Of a stretch of 64,000 nt of DNA, positions 50,461 through 58,194 are shown piece by piece. The notes beneath the pieces were generated by a model that saw only the letters and a program-made list of their open reading frames with translations, was not told the DNA's origin and searched no databases. The translations under genes and the position numbers were made by a program. Each line of letters begins with the position of its first letter. Within the stretch, counting starts at the first letter, position 1. The stretch comes from CAZJYI01 sp964550025 (GTDB lineage Bacteria > Verrucomicrobiota > Kiritimatiellia > UBA8416 > CAYOBW01), in contig CAZJYI010000012.1 in assembly GCA_964550025.1 (NCBI GenBank), positions 53,527 through 117,526 of the forward strand, given 5' to 3'.

Positions 50461-51360
50461 TCAGGCTACGTCGATAGCGCGGTACGCGGCGACGAGTTTG
50501 TCCAGGCCTTCCTTGCCCTTCTTGCTCGTGCCGTGTTCCATGCCGAGGACGCCCGTGAAGCCCTGTTCGTGGATCCAGCGCGTAACGGCCTTGTAGTCGA
50601 GCTTGCCCGTGCCGGGTTCTTTGCGGCCCGGGACGTCGCCGTACTGCACGTAGGCAACCTGGCTCCAGGTCTTCTTGGCGTTCGGGATCAGTTCGTTGCC
50701 GATCTGCCCCTCGTGATAGAAGTCCGCCAGCAGCTTGCAGGACTTGCGGTTCACCAGCTCGCAGAGCATGAAGCCTTCCTCGAAGGAGCGCAGCAGCGGC
50801 GGGCCGCCCTTGACGCCGTGGGACAGCGGCTCCTGTACCAGGATGATGCCGTGTTCCTCGACGACGTCACAGCAGCGCTTCATGACGTCCACCGACTGCT
50901 CGATCTGCTTCTTGACCGGTACGTCCGGTAGGCGCGGCCCGGGAATCATCGTCATCCAGGTCTGTCCCGTGCGCTTGGAGACCTCGATCCCCTGGCTCAT
51001 GTCCCGCTCGAGTTTCGCGATGTCGTCCTTGGTTGCCTTGGAAAAATGGATGCCCTGGCCGCCGCTGATCACCATTACACCGAGGGTGATGCCTTTCTCT
51101 TTCGCAAACGCGCCGATCTTCTCCTGCATCTCGGGCGACTGGCGCTTCATACCGTTGTCTTCCCAGGCGCGAAAACCGAGATCGTAAGCGAACTGCAATT
51201 GCCCCAGGTAGTCCTTCGGCGCCGTGGGGAGCTGCCGCGGATGTGGCGCGAACTTCATGTTGAAGGGCTTTGCCGCTTCGGGCTGCGCGCTGACGAGGGA
51301 ACCCGTACCCGCGGTCATGGCCAGACCGCCCAACATCTGGATGAACGAACGTCTTTTCAT
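50461..51360 (-). CDS. Tat-exported hydroxypyruvate-isomerase-like TIM barrel
   Basis: A 299-residue protein with a Tat-like N-terminus (MKRRSFIQMLGGLAMTAG). The TIM barrel has hydroxypyruvate-isomerase-type features: FAYDLGFRAWEDNGMKRQSP, ITLGVMVISGGQG, IILVQEPLSHGVKGGPP, LLADFYHEGQIGNELIP, YVQYGDVPGRKEPGTGKLDY and VLGMEHGTSKKGKEG. The GDxxxRxxPGxGxLDY stretch is characteristic of this clan. The metal-ligand positions look intact. A substrate among keto-sugars or hydroxypyruvate is likely. The ATG at 51360 is chosen because residues upstream are not signal-like. It converges with the metallopeptidase gene, stops separated by six bases. Confidence 0.85.
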   Translation of the reverse strand: MKRRSFIQMLGGLAMTAGTGSLVSAQPEAAKPFNMKFAPHPRQLPTAPKDYLGQLQFAYDLGFRAWEDNGMKRQSPEMQEKIGAFAKEKGITLGVMVISGGQGIHFSKATKDDIAKLERDMSQGIEVSKRTGQTWMTMIPGPRLPDVPVKKQIEQSVDVMKRCCDVVEEHGIILVQEPLSHGVKGGPPLLRSFEEGFMLCELVNRKSCKLLADFYHEGQIGNELIPNAKKTWSQVAYVQYGDVPGRKEPGTGKLDYKAVTRWIHEQGFTGVLGMEHGTSKKGKEGLDKLVAAYRAIDVA

Positions 51361-51403
51361 GGCGGAAACGAAACCACCAACACGCCGTGAAGTCAATGGC
51401 AGA

Positions 51404-52387
51404 CTATCTCGTTCCCGTCGCGTTCAGCGTGATGGCATACAGGCTCTTGCGTGCCGTGATGAACAGCGTTTTCCCGTCAGCCCCGCCGAACGCGCAGTTG
51501 GCGGGGGATTCCGGGACGAGGATCTTGCCGAGCAATTCGCCCGATGGCGCTACAACCCACACGCCGTCGCCGGCCGTAACGTAGAGGCGGCCCTCTGTGT
51601 CCATGCGCATTCCGTCGGGGACGCCGGGCCTGATGTCGATGAGAATGCCCCCTCCCGTCAGTGTCTTGTCGGGGCCGACCTTGAAGTGGCGCACGTGGTG
51701 GCGTTCGCGGTCGCTGTCGGCGACGTAGAGCACGTCTTCCTTCGGCGAGAAGCAGAGCCCGTTGGGTTTGGCGAAGACTCGGGATGCCACCGTGAGCGTG
51801 CCGTTGGTGTCGAGACGGAAGACGTATTGTCCGGGAAGATCCTGCGGTTTGCCCCTTAGGCCGTACGGCGGGTCCGTGAACCAGATGGTCCCGTCCTTCT
51901 GCACGGCCGCGTCATTGGGCGAGTTCAAACGTTTGCCCTCGTATCCTCCAGCCAGGACCGAAACCGCTCCATCGGCCGCGGTGCGCGTGACCCGCCGGCT
52001 ACCGTGTTCGCAGGTCACCAGGTTGCCTCTGCGGTCCAGCGTGTTCCCGTTGGCGTTGCGGCTGGGCTCGCGCCAGACGCGCAGTCCCTTTTCATTGTCC
52101 CAGGCGTGGAGCCGATTCGAGGGGATGTCGCTGAAGATGAGGCAGCCCTCGCGTTTGTACCAGACGGGCCCCTCGGTGAACCGCATGCCGGTCGCCAGGC
52201 GGCGGAGCGTGGCGCCTTCGACTACTCTGGCGAACGCGTCAGATTTGATCTCAAAGCCGCTGTCAATCACGACGGGTGTCTGCTTCGCTTCGGGTTCGGC
52301 GGCGACGATTGCGACGAGGACGACGCAGAGCAGGGCTACGAGGGTGGGGAGAGAGCGATGGGGAATCCGAGTCTTCAAGAGCGTCAT
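51404..52387 (-). CDS. SMP-30/gluconolactonase-family exported protein
   Basis: A 327-residue six-bladed propeller protein with a signal peptide (about 1-31). Family motifs: RFTEGPVWYKREGCLIFSDIPSNRLHAW, NANGNTLDRRGNLVTCEHGSRRVTR, LNSPNDAAVQKDGTIWFTDPPYGL, KPNGLCFSPKEDVLYVADSDRERH, and GVPDGMRMDTEGRLYVTAGDGV. These contain the calcium- and substrate-site residues of lactonases such as gluconolactonase (E, N and D). It probably hydrolyses aldonolactones produced outside the cytoplasm. It lies 43 bases upstream of the isomerase-like gene and may be co-transcribed with it. Confidence 0.9.
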   Translation of the reverse strand: MTLLKTRIPHRSLPTLVALLCVVLVAIVAAEPEAKQTPVVIDSGFEIKSDAFARVVEGATLRRLATGMRFTEGPVWYKREGCLIFSDIPSNRLHAWDNEKGLRVWREPSRNANGNTLDRRGNLVTCEHGSRRVTRTAADGAVSVLAGGYEGKRLNSPNDAAVQKDGTIWFTDPPYGLRGKPQDLPGQYVFRLDTNGTLTVASRVFAKPNGLCFSPKEDVLYVADSDRERHHVRHFKVGPDKTLTGGGILIDIRPGVPDGMRMDTEGRLYVTAGDGVWVVAPSGELLGKILVPESPANCAFGGADGKTLFITARKSLYAITLNATGTR

Positions 52388-52466
52388 GGCACTGGCCTCC
52401 TTTTGGCCGCGATCGTAGCAGGTGTTGCCGGCCGGCGTCGAGGGAGACCGGCAGGATGCCGGTCCG

Positions 52467-52521
52467 ACTTTTCACCCCGCTGGAGCGTGGCGGCACTTTT
52501 CACCCGCGGGAGCAGGGCGGC
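52467..52521. repeat. Tandem duplication of a 27-28 bp unit
   Basis: Two adjacent copies begin ACTTTTCACC and end GGCGGC (52467-52494 and 52495-52521), with small differences between. A short perfect hairpin (GACCGGCA / TGCCGGTC, 52446-52464) lies just before. Both are in the 261-base gap downstream of the GH78 gene. Confidence 0.6.
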
Positions 52522-52536
52522 ACGGCCGGGGACGGA

Positions 52537-52621
52537 ATGTAGCCACGAGCGTGAGCGAGTGGATCTTGCGGACACAATATGCGCGCAGCGAGATGTCCGC
52601 TCGCCCACGCTCGCGGCTACA
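52537..52621. repeat. Family B inverted repeat, copy 2
   Basis: The left arm (52537-52562) is identical to the arm at 21995-22020. The right arm (52597-52621) matches with a few changes that keep pairing partial. It lies 28 bases downstream of the GH78 stop codon. Confidence 0.7.
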
Positions 52622-52648
52622 GTCCACGGATATGGCCGCGTGCCCCGG

Positions 52649-55366
52649 TCAAGATAGCCGCGCGGCGCCCTTCGAAACGAAATCGTACTCTCCCGAACCG
52701 ACGCGGACGATGGCCGTGTTGCCCTTCTGACGTACGGACCGGACTCCCGGCGCTCGCGAGAGCGGGAGGCCGTTCTCTTTCACCGCCGTTGTCTTGCGGG
52801 CCGGGATGTGGATCGTGGCGGTTGTGTTGGCCGGGATGCTGACGCGCAGCTCCAGGTCGTCGTCCTCCCAGGCCCAGGCACTGCTGATCTCGCCGCGAAT
52901 GGATTTGTATGACGCGCGCGCACCGTTGAGCTTGCCGCCCGGGACGGGCCGGATCGTGATGCGTTTGAAGCCCGGCCCGTCGGTATCAATCCCGCCGATC
53001 GTTCCAAACATCCACTGACCTACGGCTCCGAACGCGTAGTGCGCAAAGGAGTTCATGCCCGGGTCACCGAAACCGGCGTCGGGCGTCCAGCCGTTCCACC
53101 GCTCCCAGATGCTCGTGGCGCCATGCACGATAGAGAACCCCCATGACGGGAAAGTCGTGTTGTGCAGCAAGCGATACGCGACGTCGTGCCGGCCGATCTT
53201 GCTGAGAACGAGCATCAGGTCCTTCGTTCCTACGAAACCGGTTGAGAGGTGCCAATTCCTTTCGCGGATGTCCGCCACGAGGTGTTTTGCCGCCAGGCGC
53301 TTTCGTTTGCCCTGTAGGAGGTCAAACGCCAGGGCCAGGACGTAGCCGCACTGCGTCTTGCCCAGGACGTGTCCCTGGTCGTCGACGTAGGCCTTGTTGA
53401 ACGCCGTGCGGATCCGCTCGTAGAGCTTCGCGAAACGCTCGGCGTCACGCTTCTTGCCGAGGACGGCGGCGATGTCCGATACGAGGCGCGCGCTCTGTGC
53501 GAAGTAGGCCGTGTAGATCACTTCCTTCGGCGTTTCCGCCTGGATGTTGAGCCAATCGCCGAAACAGTGGAACTTGGCAGGCGGCAGGCATCCCTTTGAC
53601 CGTTTGCGGCAAAAATCCAGGAAACGCACCATGCCGCGGTAGTGCTGCTCGAGGATCTGCTTGTCACCGTACACCTCGTGCAGCGTCCACGGGCAGATCA
53701 CGCCGGCTTCCGCCCAGGCGGGGCCGCCGCCGCTACCGGCGACACGCAATGGAGCCACCATGGGGAACTGGCCGTCCTCGCGCTGTGCGTCCGCCAGGTC
53801 CGTCATCCACTTGTGGAAGAAGACCTCCACGTCGGAGTTGTACGTGGCCGTGCGGATGTAGATCTGCGCGTCGCCCGTCCACCCGAGGCGCTCGTCGCGC
53901 TGAGGGCAGTCCGTCGGGATGTCGATGAAGTTGGCGCGCTGCGTCTGGCAGATGTTGCGGTAGAGCTTGTTCAACATCGCGTCGGAGCACGAGAACCGCC
54001 CGGCCACGGGCGCGGCGCTGGTCAGTTCGATTCCCGTCACGGTGTCCTTTTTCGGGCGCTCCTTCAATCCGCGGATCTCCACATACTGGAACCCGTGGAA
54101 GGTGAAGCGCGGCATCCACGTCTCCTTCTTCCCTCCCGCGCAGGTGTACGTATCGGTGGCGCGCGCCGCGCGCAGGTTGGCCGTGTAGACCGTGCCGTCC
54201 GGGTTGAGCCGTTCGGCATAGCGCAGCGTTATGCGTTGACCGCGGCGCGTGTTCCGCAGCTTCAGGCGAACGACGCCCGCGAAGTTCGTGCCCATGTCCA
54301 GAACGTAGCGCCCTTTGCGCGGCTGCGTGATCGAGACGGGGGTGATCTCCTTGAAGATCTTCACGGGTTGATGCGGGGCGGACTGAATGCATGGCGAGCA
54401 CGAGGCCCCCACGCTGGCGCGCGACCAGCCTTTGGCGTCGAATCCCGGCGCGTCCCAGCCGGGAGATTCGGCCCGCGCGTCGTAGGTCTCGCCCATGAGG
54501 AAGTCGGCTTCCTGTGTCGGGCCGGTTGACGCCCGCCACCGGCGGTCGGAGACGACCGTGTCGTGCGTACCGTCCGCGTACTCGATGCGGAGCAGGCAGC
54601 GCAGACGCGTCTTATGCCCGTAGTGTTCGCGTTCGGGCTTGTAGCCCACGTAGCCCGCGTACCAGCCGTCGGCCAGCACGGCGCCTATGGCATTCTGTCC
54701 TTCCCGCAGCAACCCCGTGACGTCGTGTGTACGATAGTAGACTCGCTTGTCGTAGTCGGTCCATCCTGGTGAGAAGAATCCCGCGCAGATGCGTTGCCCG
54801 TTGATGCTGACATCGTGGATGCCGAGGGCCGTGGAATACAGAACGGCACGCGACACTTCTTTCGAGAGGCGGAAGTCCCTGCGCAGGTAGCGCGCAGGCG
54901 GAAGCAGCAGGCCGTCTTTCGTCTTTTTCGTCCGGCGGTACGGTGCGTCGTAGCCGATCCACAGGGCGTCGCACCACTGCTGTTCGCGGAGAATGCCCAT
55001 TGACCAGCTTGCCGGCCTGCTCCACTGGGATGCCTTGCCCGACGCGTCCCAGACCATGACTTTCCACCAGCATGCCGCGTACGGTTGCAGGCGGGCTCCC
55101 GCGTAGGCGATGTGGGCCGTCTCGGCCGAGCGGACCCGACCGGAATCCCAGAGATCGCCGGTATTGCGGCGGAGCATCAACGGGCACGAAGCGACAAGGA
55201 TGCGGTACGCCTTCTGGCGTGCGTCCCTGCGGTTCGCCCTGAGCGTCCAGCTCAGGCGCGGGTGCAGGTTGTCGATCCCTTTAGGGCTGATACGGTACTC
55301 GCAGCGCAGTTCGCGCGGGGCCAGAGCTTCGTCGCCGGCGTCGGTACGTTTCCTTTTTGCGGGCAC
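52649..55366 (-). CDS. GH78 alpha-L-rhamnosidase
   Basis: A 905-residue protein, without a recognisable signal peptide, so probably cytoplasmic. The catalytic (alpha/alpha)6 barrel region (about 440-800) carries the GH78 signature DCPQRDERLGWTGDAQIYIRTATYN (catalytic acid in this motif) and further on DWLNIQAETPKEVIYTAYFA and WNGWTPDAGFGDPGMNSFAHYAFGAVGQWMF. N-terminal beta domains come before it, and a C-terminal beta-sandwich follows. It releases terminal rhamnose. The GTG at 55366 is chosen because AGGAGG lies seven bases upstream, while the more upstream ATG at 55441 precedes the predicted promoter. Confidence 0.9.
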   Translation of the reverse strand: MPAKRKRTDAGDEALAPRELRCEYRISPKGIDNLHPRLSWTLRANRRDARQKAYRILVASCPLMLRRNTGDLWDSGRVRSAETAHIAYAGARLQPYAACWWKVMVWDASGKASQWSRPASWSMGILREQQWCDALWIGYDAPYRRTKKTKDGLLLPPARYLRRDFRLSKEVSRAVLYSTALGIHDVSINGQRICAGFFSPGWTDYDKRVYYRTHDVTGLLREGQNAIGAVLADGWYAGYVGYKPEREHYGHKTRLRCLLRIEYADGTHDTVVSDRRWRASTGPTQEADFLMGETYDARAESPGWDAPGFDAKGWSRASVGASCSPCIQSAPHQPVKIFKEITPVSITQPRKGRYVLDMGTNFAGVVRLKLRNTRRGQRITLRYAERLNPDGTVYTANLRAARATDTYTCAGGKKETWMPRFTFHGFQYVEIRGLKERPKKDTVTGIELTSAAPVAGRFSCSDAMLNKLYRNICQTQRANFIDIPTDCPQRDERLGWTGDAQIYIRTATYNSDVEVFFHKWMTDLADAQREDGQFPMVAPLRVAGSGGGPAWAEAGVICPWTLHEVYGDKQILEQHYRGMVRFLDFCRKRSKGCLPPAKFHCFGDWLNIQAETPKEVIYTAYFAQSARLVSDIAAVLGKKRDAERFAKLYERIRTAFNKAYVDDQGHVLGKTQCGYVLALAFDLLQGKRKRLAAKHLVADIRERNWHLSTGFVGTKDLMLVLSKIGRHDVAYRLLHNTTFPSWGFSIVHGATSIWERWNGWTPDAGFGDPGMNSFAHYAFGAVGQWMFGTIGGIDTDGPGFKRITIRPVPGGKLNGARASYKSIRGEISSAWAWEDDDLELRVSIPANTTATIHIPARKTTAVKENGLPLSRAPGVRSVRQKGNTAIVRVGSGEYDFVSKGAARLS

Positions 55367-55403
55367 TTGTGCACCTCCTGATCGTTTAAGATTTGAGGCG
55401 GGG

Positions 55404-55432
55404 ATTATACGTGGGAACGGTCGGGATGCCAG
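55404..55432 (-). promoter_or_regulatory. Promoter of the GH78 rhamnosidase gene
   Basis: On the minus strand CTGGCA (55432-55427), 17 bases, then a perfect TATAAT (55409-55404). Transcription would start near 55397, giving about a 30-base leader that contains AGGAGG before the GTG at 55366. Confidence 0.6.
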
Positions 55433-55625
55433 TATCAACATGAGGTATTCTCACGTGCGATTCGGCTGTGCCGCGACGGTTGCACCGCGGGCGGTGAATA
55501 TGCGATAAAGACCGTGCCGCCACCACGAATGGGAGTGTGCAGTGGCAGCAGGGAATCTCAGATGCCCATTCGTGTAGCCATCATAGACTCGGAAGGTAGA
55601 GCAACAGTGAAGGAGGAGTTCCCGA

Positions 55626-56357
55626 ATGAAGAGAATCCGATCCACATTCGTGTCCGCAGTTGTCGTGTTGATCCTGGTGTCGATGACGCCGGCACAAGAC
55701 AAGGCGGCGGCCGCCACTGCACCCGCCGACCGGTTGAACAGCGGGTGGTGGCAGAAGCGCCATGCGCAGAAACTCGAACTGGTCAAGAAGGGCGACATTG
55801 ACCTCGTGTTCATCGGGGACTCGATCACGCACTCGTTCGAGGGGCGGCACGGCAAAGCGATGTGGGACAAGTACTACGTTCCCCGCAAGGCCCTGAATCT
55901 CGGCTACAGCGGTGACCGCACCGAGCACGTGCTGTGGCGCATCGACAATGGCGAGCTTGACGGGCTGTCGCCGAAGCTGGCCGTGATCATGATCGGTACG
56001 AACAATACCGGGCACCGGCAGGACCCGCCGGAGGCCATCGCGGCCGGCATCCGGCTCATTCTGGACCGTCTACGCGCGAAGCAGCCGAAGATGAAGATAC
56101 TGCTTCTGGCCATCTTTCCCCGCGGCGCAAAACCCCAGGACAAGTTGCGCGCGATCAACGACGGCGCCAACAAGCTCATCGCGAAGTTCGCCGACAACGA
56201 GAGCATCTACTTCCTTAATATCAATGACAAGTTCCTCACCGAGGACGGCACCCTCACGCGCGAGATCATGCCCGACCTGCTGCATCCCCGCGCCAAGGGC
56301 TACCAGATCTGGGCCGAGGCCATCGAGCCCATGGTGGCAAAACTGATGGGGGAGTAG
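55626..56357 (+). CDS. Exported SGNH/GDSL hydrolase
   Basis: A 243-residue protein with a signal peptide (about 1-24). SGNH blocks: block I DLVFIGDSITHSFEG, block II NLGYSGDRTEHVLWRI (glycine), block III VIMIGTNNTGH (asparagine), block V PDLLHPRAKGYQIWAEAI (Asp-x-x-His). The arrangement matches the PAF-acetylhydrolase/acetyl-xylan-esterase-like branch. It likely removes acyl groups from sugars or lipids outside the cytoplasm. AAGGAGGAG precedes the ATG. Confidence 0.92.
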   Translation: MKRIRSTFVSAVVVLILVSMTPAQDKAAAATAPADRLNSGWWQKRHAQKLELVKKGDIDLVFIGDSITHSFEGRHGKAMWDKYYVPRKALNLGYSGDRTEHVLWRIDNGELDGLSPKLAVIMIGTNNTGHRQDPPEAIAAGIRLILDRLRAKQPKMKILLLAIFPRGAKPQDKLRAINDGANKLIAKFADNESIYFLNINDKFLTEDGTLTREIMPDLLHPRAKGYQIWAEAIEPMVAKLMGE

Positions 56358-56393
56358 AGGCGCTGTAGCGTGCAAGGCGTGTGGCGGGAATGA

Positions 56394-56430
56394 CGAATAT
56401 CGAATGCTCAATAGCGAATGTCGAAGTGTG
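56394..56430. repeat. Heptanucleotide repeat (GAATNNC type), left array
   Basis: Consecutive units GAATATC, GAATGCT, CAATAGC, GAATGTC and GAAGTGT, downstream of the SGNH hydrolase gene. It resembles the complement of the array at 63919-64000. Confidence 0.65.
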
Positions 56431-56458
56431 ATGAGGCCGACCAGGGTCTCCCACTTCA

Positions 56459-56492
56459 GGATTCAACATTCAGTGTTCAACATTCATCATTC
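56459..56492. repeat. Heptanucleotide repeat, inverted partner array
   Basis: Units TTCAACA, TTCAGTG, TTCAACA and TTCATCA run in inverse orientation to the array at 56394-56430, so the pair could form a hairpin. The array supplies the TGA stop codon (56487-56489) of the minus-strand gene that ends here. Confidence 0.65.
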
Positions 56493-57866
56493 CGGCCGAC
56501 TCGCTCTCGACGTTTCGGCCCTGCCTCGCGACACGCGGATGGCCCGCGCCTCCCAGGGGCCGAGCTCGCGGAGTAGCCTGCCGTCCGTAGGCTGTAGGGC
56601 CTCGTCATCAAACAGGTCCTCCACGACGGCACCGTGCGTGGGGACGCCCCCGATCTCGCACCCGACGGTTTCGCGCGTCGAATTGCACAGGAACAGGTAG
56701 CGCCGCCCGGCGTACGTGATCTCGCGCGTGGCCAGGGCGGGGTAGCGGTGCGTGTGGCGCTGTTTCTCCTCCTCGGCCATGGTGCCTTCTTCGAGCTTGT
56801 TGCGTGGGCCGGTGAATAGTTCCACGGTTTGCGGGCCACTTGTCTGGCGGACGGTCAAGTCTGCCCGGTCTTCGCCGAAAAGGAACACCTGTCCGAGACC
56901 GAGCTTGCCCGTTAGTTCGCGGCCAGCCCTGGCGTATGCATCGTAGAAGACGCGGTGAGTGCGCTTGACCTCGCGTCGCGGAAAGAGCGACCAGATGGCC
57001 ACGCCGCGCGCACCGCAGATGAGACCGAGGTAGACGTCATGGCGGACCCAGGTCGGGATCATGGCGTCCAGGGCCGGGTCCTCGGGGTCCTTCGAGAGCT
57101 GCGGCATTACGATGGGCGTGCGCCGGCGGCCGTCCTGCTTCATCAGTGCCGCACACGCCGTCGTCTCCTGCAGCATCGTCCATCGCACCCAGACGCGGTC
57201 GTCCTGGTACCCGGCCAGGTTGACGTAGCAGCCTTTACCGATGATGTCGAGGTGTTCGCCGGTGGCAATCAGCCCTTCACTCGTGCGATGGTTCGGGTCG
57301 TACATCCAGACGGGGCGGCCGTGCGGATCGGTCTTGCGGATCTCGTCGGCGGCAGTCCGCAGGTAGTCCTTCTCGTTGCGCCGCCACATGCGGAGCTCCT
57401 CGGGGCGCAGGTACCACCAGGCCACTGCCGCGTCGCCCATAACTTCCGACACCTGCCGCCGAATCTCGGCACGCAGCGACTCCTCGGTGAACCGGATGGG
57501 CGGATCCTTGTGGAAGGAACCCTCCAGGCCGACGCCGTATATGTAGGGCAGACCGGCCGCCTTGGCGGAAGCCAGCTTCTCCTTCTGTTTCGCCAGGGGA
57601 CCGTAGTGGTGGCCGCCGACGCTGAAGCCGCTGGCGGCGTCTTCGGCGTTCTTGCCGGAATACCCCATGTAGGGGAAGATCCGCCCCTGCGGATAGACCT
57701 TGTCCGCGGGTAGGCCGACGCCACGGTCCACGTGCGCGAAGAACGCATCGAGTTTCACCGCCTCCTCCTTTCCGACCTCTCGCGCGGGCACCGTTTGCAT
57801 ACAGGATGTGGATGTGGCGGCAATGCCCAATACGAATACCCAGGCGATGTTCCTGTTGAAGCTGAT
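56487..57866 (-). CDS. Lipoprotein, function unknown, apparent ATC start
   Basis: A 459-residue protein if started at ATC 57866. AGGAGG lies six bases upstream of that codon, and the N-terminus ISFNRNIAWVFVLGIAATSTSC is a good lipoprotein signal with the lipobox cysteine at about residue 22. No ATG, GTG or TTG in frame is equally well placed; the next ATG (MQT) follows the cysteine. The body (about 40-459) contains FFAHVDRGVGLPADKVYPQGRIFP, AVAWWYLRPEELRMWRRNEKDY, a run resembling a glycoside-hydrolase TIM barrel (PVWMYDPNHRTSEGLIATG, DIIGKGCYVNLAGY), and a C-terminal beta domain. I cannot assign a GH family. Confidence 0.65.
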   Translation of the reverse strand: MSFNRNIAWVFVLGIAATSTSCMQTVPAREVGKEEAVKLDAFFAHVDRGVGLPADKVYPQGRIFPYMGYSGKNAEDAASGFSVGGHHYGPLAKQKEKLASAKAAGLPYIYGVGLEGSFHKDPPIRFTEESLRAEIRRQVSEVMGDAAVAWWYLRPEELRMWRRNEKDYLRTAADEIRKTDPHGRPVWMYDPNHRTSEGLIATGEHLDIIGKGCYVNLAGYQDDRVWVRWTMLQETTACAALMKQDGRRRTPIVMPQLSKDPEDPALDAMIPTWVRHDVYLGLICGARGVAIWSLFPRREVKRTHRVFYDAYARAGRELTGKLGLGQVFLFGEDRADLTVRQTSGPQTVELFTGPRNKLEEGTMAEEEKQRHTHRYPALATREITYAGRRYLFLCNSTRETVGCEIGGVPTHGAVVEDLFDDEALQPTDGRLLRELGPWEARAIRVSRGRAETSRASRPE

Positions 57867-57990
57867 GCCCCGCCTCCTCTCCTGTCTGCGGGCGTTCCCA
57901 CGCAAGGACCGCGCCCCATTGCTGCAGCACAGGTTAACGGGTAGAACCGGAAGGGCAACCCCAAATGACACCAAATTGCCGAACCCCGCT

Positions 57991-58016
57991 GTCTCACACG
58001 TTGTTACGTGTGAGAC
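57991..58016. repeat. Perfect hairpin (10-bp stem)
   Basis: GTCTCACACG and CGTGTGAGAC pair around a 6-base loop (TTGTTA). It lies between the VWA gene and the ATC-start gene, both on the minus strand, about 125 bases upstream of that ATC. It has no U-run and could be a transcriptional attenuator or an operator. Confidence 0.6.
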
Positions 58017-58085
58017 GGGTGGCACCGTGACCAAACGAAGCCCCTTCTCTGATGGATCTGCACACAGGACGTGCGTTGCGAGATG

Positions 58086-58110
58086 TCCACTCGCTCACGC
58101 TCGTGGCTAC
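58086..58110. repeat. Family B arm, single copy
   Basis: Matches the right arm of the 21995-22059 repeat almost exactly (TCCACTCGCTCACGCTCGTG, continuing to 58110) with no partner nearby. The preceding 30 bases resemble the loop of the 52537-52621 copy. It lies about 85 bases downstream of the VWA-protein stop codon. Confidence 0.65.
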
Positions 58111-58194
58111 GTTGAGAGAGTGGAGGTCCTGAGGCGTCCCTCCCATCGCAGGCCGGGTCTGTAACCCGGCTCTCTCCGGGGGTGGTCTGCCGAG

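Noticed and set aside
57867..58034. N-terminal extension of the lipoprotein gene to an ATG at 58034
   Set aside because: It would translate through a perfect hairpin, has no good ribosome binding site, and would bury the lipoprotein signal in the middle of the chain.
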